Part shown: piece by piece, positions 25,517 to 33,630 of the stretch
How positions within the stretch are numbered: position 1 is the first letter of the stretch
How the letters are laid out: every line of letters begins with the position of its first letter
Source: Lachnospiraceae bacterium
GTDB lineage: Bacteria > Bacillota > Clostridia > Lachnospirales > Lachnospiraceae
Assembly: GCA_017542245.1 (NCBI GenBank)
Contig: JAFXXN010000018.1
Location: 1-40,372, forward strand
Reading direction: 5' to 3'
DNA: 40,372 nt
Notes under the pieces: model-generated
What the model saw: only the letters and a program-made list of their open reading frames with translations
The model's database searches: none
What the model was told of the DNA's origin: nothing
Program-made: the position numbers and the translations under genes

Positions 25517-26092
25517 TTAAATCAGTCCTGCAAATCCGCAGAATGCGATAGCCATAAGGCCTGCTGTTATGAGCAGGATAGGTGATCCTTTAAGCACATG
25601 AGGGATATCGTTGTTTTCGGTTCTCTCACGGATACCTGACATCAGCACGATAGAAATGCAGAAACCAAGCGAGGTACCGAATCCGTTTATAACACTCTCT
25701 AAGAAATTGTAATTGTTCTGAACATTCAGGAGTGCCACACCGAGCACGCAGCAGTTGGTAGTGATAAGAGGAAGATATACACCAAGCGCCTTATACAGTG
25801 AAGGGATAAACTTCTTTAAGATCATCTCTACCAGCTGTACAAGTGCTGCTATAACTGCGATAAACACGATAGTCTTCATGTATTCAAGCTCACAGGGTAC
25901 AAGAATGAAATTGTAAATCAGACTTGCTACCGCTGAAGCTACTGTTACGACGAATATTACCGCACTGCCCATACCCACGGCAGTTTTTGTTTTCTTTGAT
26001 ACTCCAAGGAAAGGACATATTCCAAGGAACTGGCTGAGCACTACATTATTTACAAGTGCGGTACTTACTAAAAGGAGGAGCATTTCTTTCAT
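25517..26092 (-). CDS. rnfA: Rnf complex membrane subunit RnfA
   Basis: A 191-residue, six-helix integral membrane protein. Conserved family pieces are the N-terminal ALVNNVVLSQFLGICPFLGVSKK, TTNCCVLGVALLN and GIRERTENNDIP. With RnfE it forms the paired inverted-topology membrane core, and its cysteine-containing loops (ICPF, TNCC) hold a cluster in this family. The start codon overlaps the rnfE stop by one base, so translation is probably coupled. AAGGAGGT lies ten bases upstream. Confidence 0.97.
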   Translation of the reverse strand: MKEMLLLLVSTALVNNVVLSQFLGICPFLGVSKKTKTAVGMGSAVIFVVTVASAVASLIYNFILVPCELEYMKTIVFIAVIAALVQLVEMILKKFIPSLYKALGVYLPLITTNCCVLGVALLNVQNNYNFLESVINGFGTSLGFCISIVLMSGIRERTENNDIPHVLKGSPILLITAGLMAIAFCGFAGLI

Positions 26093-26895
26093 TACTTATT
26101 ACCTCCTTTTTCTACCTTATCTCCGGCAGTCTCAGGAAAAGCTTTTTTTGTATCTGCTTTTACATCAGCCTTTACAGCCTTTGCTTCATCGAGTTTCTGC
26201 TCTATAAGGATACGGTTCTTTGTACAAACCTCACCCACACACTCTGCGCAGTTTCCGCCACATGCAAGTGTTGACTGGGATAAAGGTGCATCACCGTTTG
26301 TTGCGCTCTTAAGCTTTAATTTATTCTGTATCGCAGTAAGGATAGCAAGTACAAAGAAAGCTCCGGGAGCCATGACAAATATAGAGAAAGGCTCATAAGC
26401 ATCAGGAAGAACCTGTGCTCCGAATGCCGTTCCTGCACCGATCAGCTCACGGATAAGTCCGATAACTGTAAGTGAGCAGGTAAATCCAAGTCCCATACCG
26501 ATACCGTCAAAGATGGAGGGAAGCACGGGATTCTTGCTTGCATATGCTTCGGCACGTCCCAAAATGATACAGTTAACAACTATAAGCGGGATATATATGC
26601 CCAGTGAGTCATTCAGTGAAGGAAGGAATCCTTTAACCAACAACTCAACTATAGTTACGAATGAAGCTACTATTACGATAAATGCAGGCATCCTGACCTT
26701 GTCAGGAATAACTTTTCTTAAGGCAGATATCATAAAGTTCGACATAACAAGAACCGCTGTGGTCGAAAGACCCATTCCGAGTCCGTTAAACGCAGATGTG
26801 GTAACTGCCAGTGTAGGACACATACCAAGCATCAAGACCAGAGTAGGATTTTCTTTTACAAGTCCATTATACAGACGTTCCGTACATTTATTCAT
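26092..26895 (-). CDS. rnfE: Rnf complex membrane subunit RnfE with a Cys-rich C-terminal extension
   Basis: Residues 1-190 are the usual RnfE/NqrD-type membrane core, paired with RnfA: LMLGMCPTLAVTT, VVNCIILGRAEAYAS, GMGLGFTCSL. The last 77 residues are an extension not expected from the minimal family: cysteines 212, 216, 219 and 224 (C-x3-C-x2-C-x4-C), then a Lys/Asp/Ala-rich tail with KADVKADTKK repeats. A metal or iron-sulfur role for the extension is inference. It starts with AAGGAGGG about nine bases upstream. Confidence 0.95.
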   Translation of the reverse strand: MNKCTERLYNGLVKENPTLVLMLGMCPTLAVTTSAFNGLGMGLSTTAVLVMSNFMISALRKVIPDKVRMPAFIVIVASFVTIVELLVKGFLPSLNDSLGIYIPLIVVNCIILGRAEAYASKNPVLPSIFDGIGMGLGFTCSLTVIGLIRELIGAGTAFGAQVLPDAYEPFSIFVMAPGAFFVLAILTAIQNKLKLKSATNGDAPLSQSTLACGGNCAECVGEVCTKNRILIEQKLDEAKAVKADVKADTKKAFPETAGDKVEKGGNK

Positions 26896-26913
26896 GTTGA
26901 AAACCCTCCTTTA

Positions 26914-27561
26914 TTAATCTATCGATGCTGCAACGATAAGACCTGCGTTCAGCATGTTTGTCACTGCGCTTGTTGTGATGGTTGCACTGGATATGGCATC
27001 TATTTCCGTTGTTCCGCTCATGTTGATATTTCTCTTAGTGAGCTTGTAGCTGCCGGGCTGTACATTTTTAAACTGATCCTTGAAATCGCCCTGTTTATCG
27101 GGATCATCGTCCTTAGCCTTCATACCAAGGCCGGGAGTTTCGCTGATACTTAAGAACTCAATACCCTTTAAGGTTTCATCATCGGAGACGCCCATGATGA
27201 TGGTAATCTGTCCGCCGTAGCCCTTCTTTGAAGTAACCGTGATTATATCACCGATTTTATTGCCATTTTCATCAAGTGCCTGTAAAATTTCATCAATCGT
27301 TATGGTATCAAATTCTTTATTATTCTTCTGATCTATAAGTATCTGTGCTTTTTCTACTTCACCTTGAGGAGCTTCAGCAGTTTCTTTCATTTCCGTAAAT
27401 ACTGATTTTGCCGCCTCAGTCTTTGCCTTTGCCTCAGCCTCTGCTATAGGGTCCTTTGTAATCTCGTATACGGCACCCAAAGCGAATGCTGCAATTATTG
27501 TTATTGCAAAAAGTATTATGGCGTCCTTTATCAAGGTGCTTTTCTGTTTGTTCTCACTCAT
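26914..27561 (-). CDS. rnfG: Rnf complex flavoprotein subunit RnfG
   Basis: A 215-residue protein with one membrane helix (about 10-32) and an FMN-binding domain. ISETPGLGMKA is the conserved segment, and DAISSATITTS near the C-terminus carries the Thr that is covalently flavinylated in the family (usually SGAT; here SSAT). It passes electrons to the membrane part of the complex. The start overlaps the rnfD stop by four bases (ATGA), indicating coupling. GGAGGTG lies upstream. Confidence 0.95.
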   Translation of the reverse strand: MSENKQKSTLIKDAIILFAITIIAAFALGAVYEITKDPIAEAEAKAKTEAAKSVFTEMKETAEAPQGEVEKAQILIDQKNNKEFDTITIDEILQALDENGNKIGDIITVTSKKGYGGQITIIMGVSDDETLKGIEFLSISETPGLGMKAKDDDPDKQGDFKDQFKNVQPGSYKLTKRNINMSGTTEIDAISSATITTSAVTNMLNAGLIVAASID

Positions 27562-28577
27562 TTCGCAGCACCTCCCTTTTTCTTCTTAACAACACCAAAA
27601 GCTCTGGGCATTGTAACCTTCTCTATAAAAGGAACAAGAAGATTGCAGAAAATGATGGCATATGAAACACCTTCTGCCGAATTACCGCAGACTCTTATTA
27701 TACCTGTAAGAAGTCCCAAAAGTATACCGAATACTATCTGGCCGCCCTTGGTGATAGGACTGGTAACATAATCGGTAGCCATGAACCATGCACCGAGCAT
27801 CAGACCGCCGCCGCAGAGTTCACATGCTAAATAGTAGAAACCGTCGCTCTCAAAAGCATGTCCGCCAAAGATATAAACAAATACTGCAAATGTTGCAATA
27901 TAAGCAACAGGAATTCTCAAACTGATAATCTTCTTTACAAGAAGATAAGCTGCGCCGATAAGAATGGCCAAAGTACTGGTCTCGCCGATAACACCGCCCG
28001 TAAAGCCAAAGAACATATCTTTAAGGCTTACTTCAGAACATATATCCTTACCTGCTTCCAAAGTTTTAATAACTGCAAGAGGCGTTGCCGATGAAATTCC
28101 ATCAACAGAAGCTGCTCCGTACATGAAGTGTGAAGAAGCCTTTTCAACTCCGAAGGCTGTCATCCTTCCTGCGAAACAGATCAGCAGGAAGCAGCGGGCT
28201 CCGAGTGCAGGATTCATGAAGTTCTGTCCGAGGCCGCCGAACATTTCCTTTACTACTATTATCGCAAACGCCGAACCTACAACCGGTATCCAGAGCGGAA
28301 CCGAAGCCGGAAGATTCATTCCGAGCAGTAATCCGGTAACAAGCGCACTGCACTCATAAGGCGTCTTCTTCTTTACAACAAATCTCTTCCACAAAAACTC
28401 AGCTATCATAGCGGAAGCAATACTTGTTAAAAGGACCAGAAATGCGGCAAATCCGAACTGATATACTCCAACAAGACTTGCAGGAGCAAGAGCTATGGCC
28501 ACATCTCTCATTATCGAACGTGTAGTGACTCCGCTTCTGACATGGGGTGAAGCAGAGACATTATATAATTCTCGCAT
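27558..28577 (-). CDS. rnfD: Rnf complex membrane flavoprotein subunit RnfD
   Basis: A 339-residue integral membrane protein of the NqrB/RnfD family with about nine helices. The N-terminal SPHVRSGVTTRSIMRDV and the flavinylation segment DGISSATPLAVIKT are recognisable; GLGQNFMNPALGARCFLL and ATDYVTSPITKGGQIVFG are the conserved core. It binds covalent FMN and takes part in ion translocation. It sits between rnfC and rnfG with a 19-bp gap upstream and a 4-bp overlap downstream. Confidence 0.96.
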   Translation of the reverse strand: MRELYNVSASPHVRSGVTTRSIMRDVAIALAPASLVGVYQFGFAAFLVLLTSIASAMIAEFLWKRFVVKKKTPYECSALVTGLLLGMNLPASVPLWIPVVGSAFAIIVVKEMFGGLGQNFMNPALGARCFLLICFAGRMTAFGVEKASSHFMYGAASVDGISSATPLAVIKTLEAGKDICSEVSLKDMFFGFTGGVIGETSTLAILIGAAYLLVKKIISLRIPVAYIATFAVFVYIFGGHAFESDGFYYLACELCGGGLMLGAWFMATDYVTSPITKGGQIVFGILLGLLTGIIRVCGNSAEGVSYAIIFCNLLVPFIEKVTMPRAFGVVKKKKGGAAK

Positions 28578-28596
28578 GATATTCTCCTAATATTTT

Positions 28597-29919
28597 CTAC
28601 TTTTTCTTCCTGTTATCTAAGATGCTGCGTCTGGTCTGCTTAAGGCTCTGTGTAAGTTTTCTTCCCGCAGGACATACAAATGTACATGAACCGCATTCCA
28701 TACATTCCATTCCGCTTATTGCCTCAAATGAAGCATCATCAAATCTCTCTGCCGCATCCATCATCATCTGAGGGATCAGGTTCTCGGGACATGCCTCAAC
28801 ACATCTGCCGCATCTGATACACGGTCCTTCCGGAACAAGAAGCATCGGATCCTTAATAAATGCAAGAAGTGCGGAAGAAGTTTTTGTGACCGGAATATTC
28901 ACATCAAACAGACCGAGTCCCATCATGGTACCGCCGGAAATAAGCTTCTCGGGCTTAACCTTAAATCCTCCTGCTGCCTCAAGTACCTCTGAGTATTTTG
29001 TACCGGTCTTCACATTAAAGTTCTGAGGATTTACGATTGCGTCTCCGGAAACCGTTACTACTCTTCTCATAAGAGGAGTGGTTTCCGCTACCGCCATATG
29101 TATTGAAATAACCGTATCTACGTTATTAACCACGCAGCCAGCATCAGCCGGAAGCATGGAAGAATTAATCTTTCTTCCCGTAACTGCCTTTATGAGCTGA
29201 CGCTCACTGCCTTCGGGATATTTGGTCCTTACTACCTGAACTCTTATCCTCTCTTCGTTTTTTACAAGCTCACTGATATGTTCGATAGCCTTAGGCTTGT
29301 TATCCTCGATAGCGATAACGCCCTCTGCATTATCAAAAAGCCTGAGTATGATCCTTACTCCATCCACAAGTTTCTCGCCTTCTTCAAGCATCATCCTGTA
29401 ATCCGAAGTAAGATACGGCTCACACTCGGAACCGTTTACGATAATATGATCTATCGCATTTTCATCCTTAGGCGTCAGCTTTATAAAAGTGGGGAAACCT
29501 GCTCCGCCCATGCCGACGATACCGGCTTCTTTTATTATATCCCTTATCTCCTGTTTGGAGAGCTTTGTATAATCCCTTTTATCACCAAGTCCGGGAACCG
29601 GTGTGTACTGTTCATCGTTTTCAATATAAATAGCATCACAGATACTACCCGAAACTGTAAGCGTAGGCTTAATTTCTTTAACGGTACCCGAAACCGAAGC
29701 AGATATCGGTACGGATACAAAACCGCCCGCTTCGGCTATCTTCTGACCCATGAGAACATGATCTCCGACAGCCACACAAGGCTTGGCAGGAGCACCGATG
29801 TGCTGTGACACAGGGTATATCAGTTCTTTTCCGGGAAGGAGCTTAACCGTAGGTTTATCCATCGATAATTCCTTACCTTCATAAGGATGTACCCCACCCT
29901 TAAATGTTCCCTTCTTCAT
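28597..29919 (-). CDS. rnfC: Rnf complex NADH-oxidoreductase subunit RnfC
   Basis: First gene of the rnfCDGEAB order. In the 440-residue protein the N-terminal GGVHPYEGK and a flavin/NAD-binding region with GIVGMGGAGFPTFIKL are followed by SLBB-like and C-terminal ferredoxin domains. Two 4Fe-4S motifs are CIRCGRCVEACP (about 365-376) and CMECGSCTFVCP (about 405-416). It is the NAD(H)-facing peripheral subunit. GGAGG lies five bases before the ATG. Its promoter overlaps the end of the upstream DUF2974 gene, and its leader starts with a hairpin. Confidence 0.96.
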   Translation of the reverse strand: MKKGTFKGGVHPYEGKELSMDKPTVKLLPGKELIYPVSQHIGAPAKPCVAVGDHVLMGQKIAEAGGFVSVPISASVSGTVKEIKPTLTVSGSICDAIYIENDEQYTPVPGLGDKRDYTKLSKQEIRDIIKEAGIVGMGGAGFPTFIKLTPKDENAIDHIIVNGSECEPYLTSDYRMMLEEGEKLVDGVRIILRLFDNAEGVIAIEDNKPKAIEHISELVKNEERIRVQVVRTKYPEGSERQLIKAVTGRKINSSMLPADAGCVVNNVDTVISIHMAVAETTPLMRRVVTVSGDAIVNPQNFNVKTGTKYSEVLEAAGGFKVKPEKLISGGTMMGLGLFDVNIPVTKTSSALLAFIKDPMLLVPEGPCIRCGRCVEACPENLIPQMMMDAAERFDDASFEAISGMECMECGSCTFVCPAGRKLTQSLKQTRRSILDNRKKK

Positions 29920-29972
29920 AATACCTCCCTAAACAGTAGAAGCAATAATTCTCAACTTTTCATCTTATTTTA

Positions 29973-30001
29973 CATGACATGGTATAGATTGCCACATCAT
30001 G
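29973..30001 (-). other. Hairpin at the predicted 5' end of the rnf mRNA
   Basis: On the minus strand a 10-bp stem with two G-U wobbles (arms 30001-29992 and 29982-29973) and a 9-nt loop begins about eight bases after the predicted start point, in the 90-base rnfC leader. There is no T-run, so it is not a terminator. Confidence 0.5.
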
Positions 30002-30015
30002 CTAACCGAATGGAT

Positions 30016-30044
30016 ATTCTACACCTTGCTATCCTGAATGTCAA
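30016..30044 (-). promoter_or_regulatory. Sigma-A promoter of the rnf operon
   Basis: TTGACA (30044-30039), 17 bp and TAGAAT (30021-30016) on the minus strand. The -10 contains the TAG stop codon of the DUF2974 gene. Confidence 0.85.
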
Positions 30045-31179
30045 TAAGATTTTTCTTCCGCCGGTTTTCCTTACGTATTTCTTTGCGCTGTTCGCGGTTA
30101 TCTGTCTGCATCTTTTTTATTGCCTTTAAAAAAAGTCTGGTGGTTTCTCTCATGATCTCCCTTGTTTCATCATCTATCTTGCCCACCTTCTTCATCATAT
30201 TTGCAGTAGATTTAAGAGTAAACAGATCCTGAATATCATTTACGCCTGCGCTTTCAACCACACTCCAGAATCCCTCTATCATTTTTTCACGCTTTTCCTT
30301 ATCCATGGAGAGCAGCCAGTTCTTAAGGGTCGCATCCACATTTCTGCTTAATGTCTTTACATCCGTTTCCCTGATAAAATCTCCCCGCCTTACTTCCCAT
30401 GAATAAAGAGAATGCTGCCAGAATGCTATTTTGCTGCTGTGGACCACGCTGTGTTTTTCCCTGTGCTCCAAAAGCATACCGACAATGGATTGCTGGGGGA
30501 CAAAAGTACGGAGCCGGTCCCTGATGGACAGGAATTCCTTGCTCTCTATCCTCTCCTTTGAAAATCCCGGACCGTCAAGGTTTACAATTTCCTTAATCCT
30601 TCCCTTAACTTCATCCGAACAGTACGCTGCGGAATACATTGCAAGATTACCGCCCTTCGAATGACCGCAGACGTAAATATCTCCGTGAGAATGCGAAGCG
30701 GATTCCTCAAGATATTTCAAAGCATCCTGTTGAGACGGGATGGAATCAAGATACATCATATTAAAATCTTCTTTCCACCCTGTAAGCGTTTTGTCGGTGC
30801 CCCTGAAAACTATCATGGTCTGGTTATTTGGCAAGAGTATTGTCATTGCGGAAAACTGTTCTTCCTTTTCAACATCAATCTTATTTCTGAAACCTATAAG
30901 CCCCAGACTTGTAAAACGCGGGCTGGTCATAAGCCTTGCCGTCATCTCATCATCTTCACTGTAATGAAAACACCTTCCGTCACCCTCAAGACTTTCAAGT
31001 TCCCGCAGCCGGTTTATGGCATTCCACATGCTTACCGGTGCTGATTCAAAATCCTCCGGTACTATCCCGTCAAACGGGAAATAAGAACAGCAACCGATAA
31101 CGGCATAATCGGCTTCACACAGAGGCAGCCTTGCTATACTGATATCTCCCCGCCATTCCAGATATGAAATGATGTTCAT
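30019..31179 (-). CDS. DUF2974 (Mbeg1-like) alpha/beta-hydrolase-like protein
   Basis: A 386-residue protein with MIVFRGTDKTLTGWKEDFNM and the nucleophile elbow GHSKGG (about 173-178), followed by NLDGPGF, the DUF2974 pattern. It is a lipase-like fold, but family members have no established substrate and the acid/His triad partners cannot be fixed from sequence. Residues after about 330 form a basic helical tail (REQRKEIRKENRRKK). AAAGGG lies about eleven bases before the ATG. A terminator separates it from CarD. Its 3' end holds the rnf promoter. Confidence 0.85.
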   Translation of the reverse strand: MNIISYLEWRGDISIARLPLCEADYAVIGCCSYFPFDGIVPEDFESAPVSMWNAINRLRELESLEGDGRCFHYSEDDEMTARLMTSPRFTSLGLIGFRNKIDVEKEEQFSAMTILLPNNQTMIVFRGTDKTLTGWKEDFNMMYLDSIPSQQDALKYLEESASHSHGDIYVCGHSKGGNLAMYSAAYCSDEVKGRIKEIVNLDGPGFSKERIESKEFLSIRDRLRTFVPQQSIVGMLLEHREKHSVVHSSKIAFWQHSLYSWEVRRGDFIRETDVKTLSRNVDATLKNWLLSMDKEKREKMIEGFWSVVESAGVNDIQDLFTLKSTANMMKKVGKIDDETREIMRETTRLFLKAIKKMQTDNREQRKEIRKENRRKKNLIDIQDSKV

Positions 31180-31200
31180 TTTATTTAAACCCTTTCATAC

Positions 31201-31231
31201 AGAAAATCCGGTCTTAAAAATGACCGGATTT
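31201..31231 (-). terminator. Terminator after the carD gene
   Basis: A perfect 10-bp stem AAATCCGGTC / GACCGGATTT (31204-31213 and 31222-31231) with an 8-nt loop. On the minus strand it ends in TTTTC. The opposite strand has a TTTTTT run, but no plus-strand gene is near. Confidence 0.75.
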
Positions 31232-31247
31232 AATTTTTTATTTATGA

Positions 31248-31754
31248 TTAAGCTATTTCACACTTACTTGTTATATAGTCCTTTATCTCAGATTTCTCCA
31301 TTTCAAGCGGAAGGCTTAACTCACTATATAAACAGTTCTCTGCGATCATGAAATAACGTTCATCCATAGCTGTAAGCTTCTTACCGATAGCATCCCTCAT
31401 CTCCTTGCGGGAATGTATCTCTTTTATTAACTGGATCACTTCACGAAGGTCGCAGTTATGAATGACTTCCTTATATCTCTCTTCACGTTTCTTTTCGTCT
31501 GTAATATCAAGCTTTCCGATTTCTTTTATCTCAGCAATAAGTTTATCTGCTTCTTCACGGTTAACAACTCTCCTGATGGTGACTTTCTTGCCGTCAACAG
31601 GAGCAAATATTTTTCCCTTTCCGCTCTTTCCTAACGGAACCAATGTATAAAAAAGCTTTTCCTTGGATATGCCTTCCATATCCAACGCACCTACGGACTC
31701 AACACGGCATACGCCATCGCTTCCGAAAACAACAAATTCGCCAACATCAAACAT
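31248..31754 (-). CDS. CarD/CdnL-family transcription regulator
   Basis: A 168-residue protein whose N-terminal 60 residues are the RNA polymerase-interacting CarD domain (MFDVGEFVVFGSDGVCRVESVG, then IFAPVDGKKVTIRRVV). The C-terminal half is helical (EEADKLIAEIKEIG, NCDLREVIQLIKEIHSRK). CarD-type proteins bind RNAP beta and stabilise open complexes. The ATG at 31754 has GGAGG six bases upstream. The upstream frame extension to 31811 has no ribosome site and would cover the leader. Confidence 0.92.
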   Translation of the reverse strand: MFDVGEFVVFGSDGVCRVESVGALDMEGISKEKLFYTLVPLGKSGKGKIFAPVDGKKVTIRRVVNREEADKLIAEIKEIGKLDITDEKKREERYKEVIHNCDLREVIQLIKEIHSRKEMRDAIGKKLTAMDERYFMIAENCLYSELSLPLEMEKSEIKDYITSKCEIA

Positions 31755-31815
31755 GTCATACCTCCATTTCCTTAAAGCTGTCTCATTCACATCAATTAAA
31801 AAAGAATACATAGTT

Positions 31816-31821
31816 ATTATA
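31816..31821 (-). promoter_or_regulatory. Extended -10 promoter element of carD
   Basis: TGCTATAAT on the minus strand (TATAAT 31821-31816) is an extended -10. A weak -35 (CTTACA) is 18 bp upstream. The leader is about 55 bases. Confidence 0.6.
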
Positions 31822-31907
31822 GCATACTTTTTAAAGAAATGTAAGTGTTTTTTACTATTTATTTCCCGATTTTCTTGTAAAAAATCTTTTTTGGGTGCTT
31901 TATGTTC

Positions 31908-32930
31908 TCATCTACCGTTTCTGAACAACTCATATGCAAATATCCACTGCTGGACAATGCCTCTGACGCCCTTAAAATCTGAAAATCCTGTATCCGTCAC
32001 CGACATGTATTCCGAATACGAAAGACTGTCCAGAAGCTTTTTTCTCGGCAGCCCTGAAACATCTGAACTTCCCGATCCGGATTTGAGCTTATCCTCTGTT
32101 TCCTTCTTTTTCTGTTCACATATAAACTCACGGTACAGAATATCTTTGATATGGACATCTATAGGAAATGCATCGGTAAAGCCGCAGCCAAACAGACAGA
32201 CACAATCTGCTACTTTTTCTCCTATCCCTGGAAACGAACACAGATATTTTTTTACATCCTCATAAGACATCTTGCGGATATCGCTGTCAGGTATCCCGTC
32301 CTTAAGATATTTTACGGCTGTCCCGTAAATGTATTTTTCACGGTATCCCAAGGACAGCCCCTCTACTCCCGAAGGCCCTGCCGAAGCTATTTTCTCTGCG
32401 GTAGGAAAACCGTACCATATCTCTTCCTCTGTGTCATTATCGTTTATGCTGCCGGAATGTTTCTCTCCAAATCTTCTGCATAACGCTTCAATGCATTTTC
32501 TTATTGATGGAATCTGTTTCTGCTGAGATATGATAAAAGAGATCATCATCTCCCAAATGTCCTGATTCAGCACTCTGATATCCGATGCATAGTCACAGGC
32601 ATTTTTAAGAAATTCCGCTCCCATGCCTTTCTTATCTGCTGCCTTTTTTACTATCCCCGCATAATCCCTCTTCAGATCGAAATAATTCTCCCAGTAAGAG
32701 GTAAACTCTTCCTCACTGCAGCAGAAACATACCTCTTCATCGTTTTGAATCAGTTTAAGCTTTTTGTTCCCTGAAAAAACAATAAAAGAGCCTTCCGGGT
32801 TTTCATACATTCTGAAAATCTGTCCGCTGTTCATTATCTTCCTGAGATCAAAATGATCGATATTTTTCTTTATAGCCTGCATACTCACACTTCCGTTAAA
32901 ACAGGGCCAATTAAACCCGGTCCCGATCAC
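31908..32930 (-). CDS. 8-oxoguanine DNA glycosylase/lyase (OGG1-like)
   Basis: The 340-residue enzyme has the N-terminal OGG domain (about 15-120), LNQDIWEMMISFIISQQKQI and the helix-hairpin-helix FPGIGEKVADCVCLFGCG. The catalytic Lys (239) and Asp (258, in PIDVH) are both present, so base excision plus lyase activity is expected. An insertion of about 45 residues (about 272-318, Lys/Glu/Ser-rich) separates PIDVH from the last helix (GIVQQWIFAYEL), where the family is usually continuous. The GTG start overlaps the preceding stop as GTGA, with AAAGGG five bases upstream, so it is coupled to the small gene before it. Confidence 0.88.
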   Translation of the reverse strand: MIGTGFNWPCFNGSVSMQAIKKNIDHFDLRKIMNSGQIFRMYENPEGSFIVFSGNKKLKLIQNDEEVCFCCSEEEFTSYWENYFDLKRDYAGIVKKAADKKGMGAEFLKNACDYASDIRVLNQDIWEMMISFIISQQKQIPSIRKCIEALCRRFGEKHSGSINDNDTEEEIWYGFPTAEKIASAGPSGVEGLSLGYREKYIYGTAVKYLKDGIPDSDIRKMSYEDVKKYLCSFPGIGEKVADCVCLFGCGFTDAFPIDVHIKDILYREFICEQKKKETEDKLKSGSGSSDVSGLPRKKLLDSLSYSEYMSVTDTGFSDFKGVRGIVQQWIFAYELFRNGR

Positions 32931-33151
32931 TTAAGCCCTTTCAGGGTTTCATACAGTTCAAGGTCTGATGCGGTAACCTTAATATTTGTCTCTATGACTT
33001 TTCCTTCAGGATCGGTAACCGAAATCCCGATTACGGTTCCCTCTTGTATGCCTGTATTCTGAACGGCTTCCAGGAAAAGCGGGAATTTGGGATGCTCCTT
33101 TGTAAACTGTTCCCATGCACTCTTAAGTTTCCATATTGCTGAAATATTCAT
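32927..33151 (-). CDS. Small conserved-looking protein of unknown function (74 residues)
   Basis: The protein begins MNISAIWKLKSAWEQF and contains a second segment VIGISVTDPEGKVIETNIKVTASD, which looks like a small beta-rich domain. The ATG at 33151 has GGAGG six bases upstream. I do not recognise the family. It is translationally coupled (GTGA) to the glycosylase gene and preceded by a 5'-terminal hairpin. Amino-acid composition looks like a real, soluble protein and the ribosome site is strong. Confidence 0.75.
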   Translation of the reverse strand: MNISAIWKLKSAWEQFTKEHPKFPLFLEAVQNTGIQEGTVIGISVTDPEGKVIETNIKVTASDLELYETLKGLK

Positions 33152-33180
33152 AATTATCCTCCTTAAAAATCTCCTGTTAT

Positions 33181-33219
33181 GAAATATGTCAGTGAGCCGA
33201 AAGCCCACTGACATATTTC
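33181..33219. other. Strong hairpin between cheY and the small gene
   Basis: A perfect 14-bp stem (GAAATATGTCAGTG / CACTGACATATTTC) closes an 11-base loop. It has no T-run on the minus strand. The predicted promoter of the small gene (-10 at 33239-33234) would put it at the mRNA 5' end. Alternatively it ends cheY transcripts. Confidence 0.6.
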
Positions 33220-33233
33220 CCCAATACCTATAT

Positions 33234-33239
33234 ATTATA
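33234..33239 (-). promoter_or_regulatory. Candidate promoter of the small gene/glycosylase operon
   Basis: TATAAT at 33239-33234 with TTGCTT 18 bp upstream on the minus strand, just after the cheY stop codon. The -35 is weak. Confidence 0.45.
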
Positions 33240-33255
33240 GTCTCTGCTAAGCGTT

Positions 33256-33612
33256 TTAAGCAAGTTTATTAACCATTTTAACTATCTCTTCCGGTTCAAA
33301 TGGCTTTGTTACGAACTCGGAAGCACCAAGTTTAATAGCATCTATCATTTTATTCTGCTGACCTGCAGCCGTAACCATGATAACCTTTGCAGCGGGGTTC
33401 TCAGCCTTAATGTTCTTTAAAGCCTCAAGACCATCCATAACGGGCATAGTAATATCCAATGTTACAATATCAGGATTAATATCTTTAAACTTATTAATCC
33501 CGTCCTGACCGTCCATGGCCTCGGCTACGATTTCATGTCCTGCTGTCTCAAGTATATTGCGCAGGATCTTTCTTGACGTTCTGGAGTCATCTACTATCAA
33601 AATTCTGCTCAT
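33256..33612 (-). CDS. cheY: CheY-like single-domain response regulator
   Basis: A 118-residue receiver. The acidic pair is in ILIVDDSRTSR, the phospho-Asp in IVTLDITMPVMDG, the Thr in IMVTAAG and the Lys in FVTKPFEP. There is no output domain, as in CheY-type proteins. GGAGG lies six bases before the ATG. It sits 18 bases after the CheX-like phosphatase gene, so the pair probably forms a phosphorylation and dephosphorylation unit. Whether it acts on the flagellar motor or elsewhere is not shown. Confidence 0.9.
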   Translation of the reverse strand: MSRILIVDDSRTSRKILRNILETAGHEIVAEAMDGQDGINKFKDINPDIVTLDITMPVMDGLEALKNIKAENPAAKVIMVTAAGQQNKMIDAIKLGASEFVTKPFEPEEIVKMVNKLA

Positions 33613-33630
33613 GGTTTACCTCCATCAATC

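Noticed and set aside
29278-29808. 176-codon plus-strand frame inside rnfC
   Set aside because: Antisense to a complete rnfC; composition typical of a shadow frame.
31755-31811. N-terminal extension of the CarD gene
   Set aside because: No ribosome site precedes the earlier ATG; GGAGG sits six bases before 31754 and the CarD domain begins there.
33181-33219. Simple terminator of the cheY operon
   Set aside because: No T-run follows the stem on the minus strand and a promoter-like TATAAT lies just before it, so it is recorded as a hairpin of uncertain role.
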